A stretch of DNA of 15,290 nt from Baffinella frigidus (lineage: Eukaryota > Cryptophyceae > Cryptomonadales > Baffinellaceae), in contig MU646615.1 of assembly GCA_026770585.1 (NCBI GenBank), forward strand, positions 300,032 through 315,321, given 5' to 3'. The position numbers were made by a program, and so were the translations under genes. The notes under the pieces are model-generated. The model did not search any database, had not been told where the DNA came from, and was given only the letters and a program-made list of their open reading frames with translations. This document shows, in pieces, positions 6,565 through 14,530 of this stretch. Position 1 is the stretch's first letter. The number at the start of each line of letters is the position of its first letter.

Positions 6565-8639
6565 GTATGCCCGCCGGACTCCAACCCCTCCACCCAATTT
6601 CCCGGCAGGCAGCCCTCGGACCCAATCAGCAGTCTTTCTCCAGGACATCCAACTCTGATTACGCAGAACGCTGAACAGAACGGAATCCGCACACGCCAGT
6701 CTGCCAGCTGAGTCGCTCCCCGCCCCGCAGGTACTCATGCGGCGCGTGGATCGCCAACGTCACCATCCCCTCCTTCCAGCCGTCGTGGGCGCGGCAGTGG
6801 GACGGCGTCACCGACGCCGTGCAGGACGACACCGTGTCGCTCCTCGAGAAGGACGCGGGCCCCGCGGGGATGCTGTTCCGCTCGTGCATGGATGAGAAGG
6901 CGATTGATAAGGCGGGCGCGACGCCGCTCCTGGTCCTGAACCCTGCACCCGAAACTCCCAACCCCCAAACCTTAAAACCCACGCTCCATGAACTGTAAAT
7001 ACAAACAACACACCGGACCCTGCACCACCCTGGAGGGGACTTGCGGCCAATCCCGAATAACCCTTTATCGCAAAAGTTGACATAATTTATACCACTAAAA
7101 TACATATTAGACCATTTTGTACCAGATCCATTCATCACGGGGCAGCCGCATTATGGCGGCATCTCCACGGGGAGTTGACTTAAGAATGCTCAAAATACCA
7201 TAATGTTCCATCCAGGGTGGCCCCACACCACGCCAGACTGGAGGAGGGGGTTAGATATTTTGAACCGCGGTAGAAAGCGGTTGTCAACTTTTGAAAACCA
7301 CTGTCTTGAAGAGGAATTGACTTTTGGCGACCCCTCCGAAGACTCTGTCGTGGCACTTACCCCCAACCCCTGAATAACAAAAAATAAACCTCGAACCCTG
7401 AACCCCGAACCTCAAACGCTAAATAATAAACAATACCACGAAGTGCTACACCCGCAGGCGTGGGTGAAGAGCAACGACAAGATCGTCCACGCGCCCCCGC
7501 CCCCCGCTGCCTTCCGCCTAAACCCTGCACCCTGAACCCTAACCCCAAAGCCCTAAACCCTAAACTCTACACCTTGAATAACAAACAATAAACCCTAATC
7601 CCTCCTGAACCCTAAATCCTCAACCCCACACCCTCAACTCCGCACCCTCCGCTTGCAGGCGTGGGTGAAGAGCATCGACAAGATCGTGGACCACGCCTCC
7701 CTCCAGTCCGCGCTCATCCAGTTTGCGATCGCAGACCTCAACATCTTCTGGTCCTCAAACCCTGCACCCTACACCCTACACCATAGCCACACAGCGGCCT
7801 CGAAAGAGATTTCGAGAATAACCCACACGTGAGGAAGCCCTTGGATCCTACGGTAGGCCATCCGTAGGGATACAGGATGGATCACGCGTCCCTCCAGTCC
7901 GCGCTCATCCAGTTTGCGATTGCGGACCTCAACGTCTTCTGGTCCTCAGACCCTGCACCCTACACCCTAACCACACAGCGGACTATTCCACACGAGGCTA
8001 TCCATGCGACCAGAATAAAAGGACATTTTAAAATTTGCGGGGAAATGAACTCGTTTCCGTACGGATGTCCGTACGGAAACGTGATCAAATGCTGAGTTTT
8101 GGCGTGTTTCCTGGGCAATAATCCAATAATTAACTTGTGAATCTGTTCGCATGGATAGCCTCGTGTGGTTTCGCGAGTAACCCACACGTGAATACGCCCT
8201 CAACGTCTTCTGGCCCTCACCCGATCCCTTGAGATGTTAGCGTTCACGGGTTGAGGGTTTGGGTTCCGCATTGGAGCTGAGGGGATCGGGTTGGGGGCTC
8301 CCAGCCACCCGCACTGATCCAGCTCGCGGTTGCCGACCCTACCCGAGACTCTCACCATAAAGAGTCCCGCGACTGTAGCCCCCAGCCCCCAACCCCCAAC
8401 CCTACACCGTAAACCCCACGGTTCTAACTGTCGCTGACCCCAACGTCTTCTGGTCCTGAAACCGTAACCCCTACACCCAAACATTTCTGGCCCGAAAAAC
8501 CTACACGCTCAACGGCAAACCCCAAACCCCCATCCCGCCATCTTCTGGTCTCTCTCTCTTTATTACTCTCGATACAGGTCCTATAAAGGCCCTTTAGCCT
8601 TGAGTTGAGTGATACATCTTCTGGTCCTGAAACCCGACG

Positions 8640-8691
<52 letters not shown>

Positions 8692-8705
8692 ACAGGGAGA
8701 CAGAC

Positions 8706-8757
<52 letters not shown>

Positions 8758-11700
8758 AGACAGACAGAGAGACAGAGACAGAGATCTGATTCCGATCCTT
8801 CTGTAGTCCCACCCCCAACCCCAACATGTTCTGCCCCGAAAACCCCAAACGCTCAACAGCAAACCCTCCAACCAGGTCGTGGTGGGTCGACGCTGACTCG
8901 GGAGGACTCCCGGCCCAGAACAGATTCGCCCTATGGGGGCTACATGGCGGCCGTGTTGGTAGTAACACCGGCCTCTTTGCTCGCAGGTCGTGGTGGGTGG
9001 ACGCTGACTCGGAAGACTCGGGGTTGAACTCGTTCTTCCTGGCGCAAGGCGGGACCACGATGCCGGACCGCTCCTACTACCTTGACAAGTATACACCCTC
9101 CAACCAAATCTCGTAATCGTTAGCACCTGATCCCAAACCCCTATTTCGTAATCGTCAACCCCTGGCCCCAAACCCCTATTCCGTAATCCCAACCCCTGGC
9201 CCCTAATCCCTAATCCGCAACCCCTACCCCCTCATCCCTGTCCCCTGTTCCGTAATCCCCAACCCCTGACCCCTACGCCCTCATCCCATTTCACTACCGT
9301 GGGAGACATCCCGGAACCGTCATCTCCAACCCCTGAGAATTAGAGATTTTTCGCAGAACCCCGCCACATCTGAGCGAGCTGGGAAGGATTTCCCTTTGAT
9401 CATCAACTGGCGGGGGCATCCCGGAACCGTGATCTCTAATCCCTGCCACACAGTGGGCTTCGCAGAACCCCGCCACATCTGAGCTACCTGGGAAGGATTG
9501 TCCTTCGATGGTCAACTGGCGGGGGTTCTACACAGGGCGCTATGTGGGGGTATTCCAGGGGCGCCCTTTGAGCCATTGGGGCGCCCTTGGAGCCGTTTTC
9601 TCTCTAAAATGGACTTTTGAATCCATTTTTTTCTTGAAAAATTGACTTTTGAATACCCCCCCCTCCAGCCCTGCGTGGTCCCACGCCCTCGCCCTCATCC
9701 CGAAACCCTAAACCCGAGCCCGCAAAACAACAGGACACCGGAGATGGAGGGGCACCCGAATCCCGATTCCATATTCCTGAAACCCTGGCGGGACCACCAT
9801 GCCGGACCGCTCCTTACTATTTCGGCATGTATAGCACGTACGCCCACTTCTGTAATCCCTAACCCCTGATCCCTAATCCCCAAAGTCTTGTTCCGTAATC
9901 CCTAACCCCTGATCTCTCGTCACTAACCCCTGGCGGGACCACCATGCCGGACCGCTCCCACTATCTCGACAAGTGTACCCCCGAAACCCCTCTTCCGTAA
10001 TCGCCAACCCCTGATCCCAAACCCCTATTTCGTAATCCCAACCCCTGATCCCTCAACCCGCAACCCTGAACCCGAGCCCGCAAAACAACAGGACACCAGA
10101 GATGGAGGGGCACCGCGCGGCATACCGGGTGATGGCTGTGAAGCTGCTGACGCTGGTGGGGAGATCGGAGGAGGAGGCGAAGCAGGACACCGACGCGCTG
10201 ATGCAGGTGTGCGGGTTTGGGACGCGGGGCGTTTTTTTTTTGGTTTGGAGCCCGGAATTTTGAAAGGGTTTGGGGGGTTGGTGGAGGAGGGAACTGAGGG
10301 GGTTGGAGGAGGAGGGGACGCAGGACACCGACGGTGTAACACAACCCCTAAAGTTGACATACCCTAAAGTTGACAAACCCTAAAGTTGACACATCCTAAA
10401 GTTAATGCTGGTCACTCTTTGAGACGCGGAGCGGGGTTCAGGGTTCAGGGTTCAGGAGGTTGGAGGGTTCAGGGTTCAGGAGGTTTGAGAAGGCGCCCGA
10501 TGCCACAAGTTGACGCGGTGCTGGGGCCAGCCTGTCAACTTTTAACGAGGTGCTGGACCTCGGTTGGTGCGACGCTGGCAACTTTGGACGGTCCTGTCAT
10601 CTTTTAGCCAGCCTGTCAACTTGTGCTAACCCTGTCAACTTGTGCCCACCTGTCAACTTTTGCTAAGCTGGCAACTTTTGGCGCCAGGTCGAGACGGCGC
10701 TCGCCGCGGCGCAGTCGACGCGCACTGAGGCGGTACCCAGTCCCCAAACCCTACAACCCTAAACCCTAAACCCTAAACCCTAAACCCGAGGCGGCACAGA
10801 GTCCTATTATTCCCTCGTATCCCTTAAGTGGCCAGCCGGTCAAAATTGACCCGCAAGAGGTCCTAGGCAGGTCCTAGGGCCCTACGGTAGGGCGTATGAG
10901 CCTACTTAAGTGGCCAGCCGGTCAAAATTGACCCGCAAGAGGTCCTAGGCAGGTCCTAGGGCCCTACGGTAGGGCGTATGAGCCTACTCGCCACTTAAGG
11001 GATAGAGTAGTGCGGCGACCCGAGGCGGCGCAGAGGCCCTGCACCCCAACCCCTGAACCCTAGCTCCGCGCTGAGTAAAACTGGGGCGGTGCGTCCTCTC
11101 GACCCCATTCCACTCCGACCCACACGATTTCAGCTAAGTCAACCAGCTCACCTAAGTCAACTTTCCCCTGTTTTCGTGTAGATGGACCCTGCCACCATGG
11201 CCGGCATTTGACTTAAGGCGCTGGCTGTCAGGGGGAGTTGACTTAGGCGAAATGTTCTGAATCCGATTGCGTTCGCACCACCTCGCTCTGAACCCGAAAA
11301 CGAAACCCGAAACCCGAACCTCGCGGAGACGGTGCGGAATCCCCCGTAGAAACGTCTGTGGGTAAACCCCTCAACTCTCAATCCTCACCCTAAACCCCTC
11401 AACTCTCAATCCTCACCCTCCACCCCTCACCCCTCGCCCTTGCCCTCACCCCTCACCTCTCACCCCTCACCCCCCAACCCTAACCCCAACCTTGAACGCT
11501 ATCTTACGGGCGAGGTTGGTGCTATGGTACAGCTATGTCGAGCCTAAGATGGTAGAATCCACCCCTACGATAGCACACAAATCGGTGTTTTAAATTCCTC
11601 AACCCCGAACCCTAAATCCCGAGCCCGAAACGCAGAGGGACGAGCACGGGAAGCGCATCTCGCATCCCGAACCCCGAACCCGAAAGCTGCTTTGAACCCT

Positions 11701-14391
11701 ACACCCTAAACCCCAAGGGTGTTGAACCCTACACCCTAAACCCTACGCCCTAAACCTCAAGGGTGTTGAACCCTACACCCTAAACCCCAAGCGCATCCCG
11801 TATCCCGAACCCCGAACCCGAAACCTGCTTCGAACCCTACACCCTAAACCCCAAACTCTGAATCCCAAACGCGAAACGCAGAGGGATGAGCACGGGGTCC
11901 GCATAACCCCCGAGGACTTCTACAAGGAGGTTCCGGAAGTTAACTGGAAAGGCTGGCTCTCGCTATCTTAGGGCTGGGTTTCGTACCATGTTACAGCTAT
12001 GTCGAGCGTAAGATAGCATAATCCACCCGTAAGATAGCGCGTTTCAAACCCGCAACCCGAAACGCAGAGGGACGAGCACGGGGTCCGCATCTCCCCCGAT
12101 GATTTCTACAAGGAGCTTCCGGAGGTTGACTGGAAGGGCTGGCTCGCGGGGCTCGGCGTGAAGAACCTCGGGACCCAGGGGGGGGTGCGCTCCCTGACCC
12201 CTACACCCTCAACCCTGTAGCCCTGAACCCTCTGTGGGCCTGGGCGGCCAGGACCTTGGGACCGAGGGGGGGGTGCGTGCAAACCCTACCCCCCTCACCC
12301 TCAACCCTGTAGCTACACCCTTGCCACCTTAACCGCTACACGACCCTCAGCCCTGGACCCCCTGCGGGCCTGGGCGTCGAGTACATCGGAACCGAGGGGG
12401 GTGGTGCGCACCCCGAACCATACACCCTCAATCCTCAACCCTCAACTCTGAACCCTGCGTCCGATTTAGCACGCCACGTGTGTACGCCCCCGGAACCCTG
12501 CACCCCGCGCGCCAACTGGAGAACGTGTGCCCCATCGTTCATGTGTCCTCAACCTTAAACCCTCAACCCTCAACCCTAAACCCTAAACCCTAAAACCTAA
12601 AACCCTAACCCCCCAACCCTAAATATCCCACACCCCAACCCCCAAATCCAAAGCCCCAAACCCCAAACCCCAACCCCCAAAACCTATACCCGAAACGCTA
12701 AGCCCCAAACCCCAAACCCCAAACCCTGGAACCAAATTCCCAAACCCCAAACCCCAAACCCGAAACCCGAAACTCTAACCCCGCCGCAGGGTTTCCTGGT
12801 GGTTCGCAACCTGGAATTCCTCAAGACAGTGTCGAAGATGATATCGACCATACTAAACCCCAACCCCCAAACCCGAAACCGTAAACCCCAAACCATAAAC
12901 CCCACCCCCCAAATCCTCAACCCTCCTAAACCCTGCCAGCAGGGTTTGTTGGTGGTTTGCAATTTGGAGTTTCTCACGACGGTCTCGCAGATGATATCGA
13001 CCACATACTAAACAACTAAACCCTAAACCCTGAAGCAGGGGTTCTTGGTGGTGCGGAACCTGGAATTCTTCAAGACAGTGTCGAAGATGATATCGACCAT
13101 GGGCCTGGAGAACACATCCCAACCCCTAAACGCTGACCCCCCCCCAAAACGGCAGGGCTTTCAGGTGGTTCGCACTTAGGAGTTTCTCAAGACGATGTCG
13201 ATGATGATATCGACCTTTTTTTCATGGACAAAATCATAACCCCTCACCCCTCACCCCTAAACCCGAAACCAGGGGTTCTTGGTGGTGCGGAATTTGAAGT
13301 TTCTGAAGACGGTTTCCAAGATGATATCGACGATGGGCCTGGAGAGCATCCGGGCGTACATGCGTTTCCAGCTCGTCCACAGGTTCAGTTAACCGTGTAG
13401 TAACGCCCAGTTAAACGTGTAGTAACGCCAGTTAAACGTGTAGTAACGCGGCGTCAGCTTTCCAACCGGTCTTATCCAGATTTGCAACCGACCTTATCCA
13501 GCGTTGCAACCGACCTTATCCAGCGAGGGAAGATGATATCGACGATGGGCCCGGAGAAGATCCGCGCGTAGGTGAGCTTCAAGCTCGTCCACAGGTTATG
13601 AGACCTTGATAGACTCAGGTCAAGATGCGGGGGGGCAGGGAGTGTGTACAGGGGTACCTCGCTCATACGAAATCGCCCCCCCCTAGGACCCTACAGTAGG
13701 CCTATGCCTAGGGCCCTATGGTGGTCCTAGGGGGGGGGGCTGTTTCTTATGAGCGAGGTACCCCTGTACCGGGGTACCTCCCTCCCGGTCAACGTGTAGT
13801 AATGGCCAGTTAAACGTGTAGTAAAGATGCGTCAGCTTTCCAACCGATCGTATCCAGCTTCACAACCGACCTTATCCTATCCGGCAAGCGCCGGATACAA
13901 ACGTTGCGCAACGTTTGTACGTGGAGGATGACTAATCTCATGTGGACCACTTTTAATTTACCAACTTGGGTTCAATCCAAATTACTACACGTTTCCTTTA
14001 ATATTACTAATAAAGATCAACATGTGTAGTAAATTTCATCGAACCAAGTTTATAAATTGACAGTTTTTCGGTATGAAATCAGACCAGGCGTTGTCCACAG
14101 CAGGATTAGGGTTTGAGTGACAACAGCCGAGACCCTAAACCCTTAACCCTGAACACTCAAACCCTAAACCCGACACCCTTTCCTGGCAGCCACACCGTTG
14201 TTCGTAGCAGGAAAAGCGAGGGCTTGTCAACAGCCGAGACCCTACACCGTTGACCCTGAACACTCAAACCCTAAACCCGACACCCTTTCCTGGCAGCTAC
14301 GCGGTGATGATGGACCATCGCTTGGAGGAGGCGCTTCTGGCGTACTAATGTAGGGTTTAGGGTTTAGGGTTTAGGAGTGCATACCGGTTAT

Positions 14392-14438
<47 letters not shown>

Positions 14439-14493
14439 CTCTCTTTCTCTCTCACACCCACACCCACACACACACACACACATACACCCATAC

Positions 14494-14530
<37 letters not shown>

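Noticed and set aside
8581-9192. Ser-Leu-rich or Arg-Glu-rich open frames across 8641-8783
   Set aside because: Pure (GA)n microsatellite translation; the same applies to the (CT)n/(CA)n tract at 14392-14528.
12799-13011. Open frame joining two exon 8 copies as a tandem-repeat domain
   Set aside because: The stretch between them is CCCTAAA-type repeat that happens to lack a stop in this frame. M13 proteins do not repeat this segment, and the copies lack the rest of the exon.
12790-13382. Mutually exclusive alternative exons for exon 8
   Set aside because: Only the copy at 13273-13382 has both acceptor and donor; the others cannot be spliced as internal exons as written.
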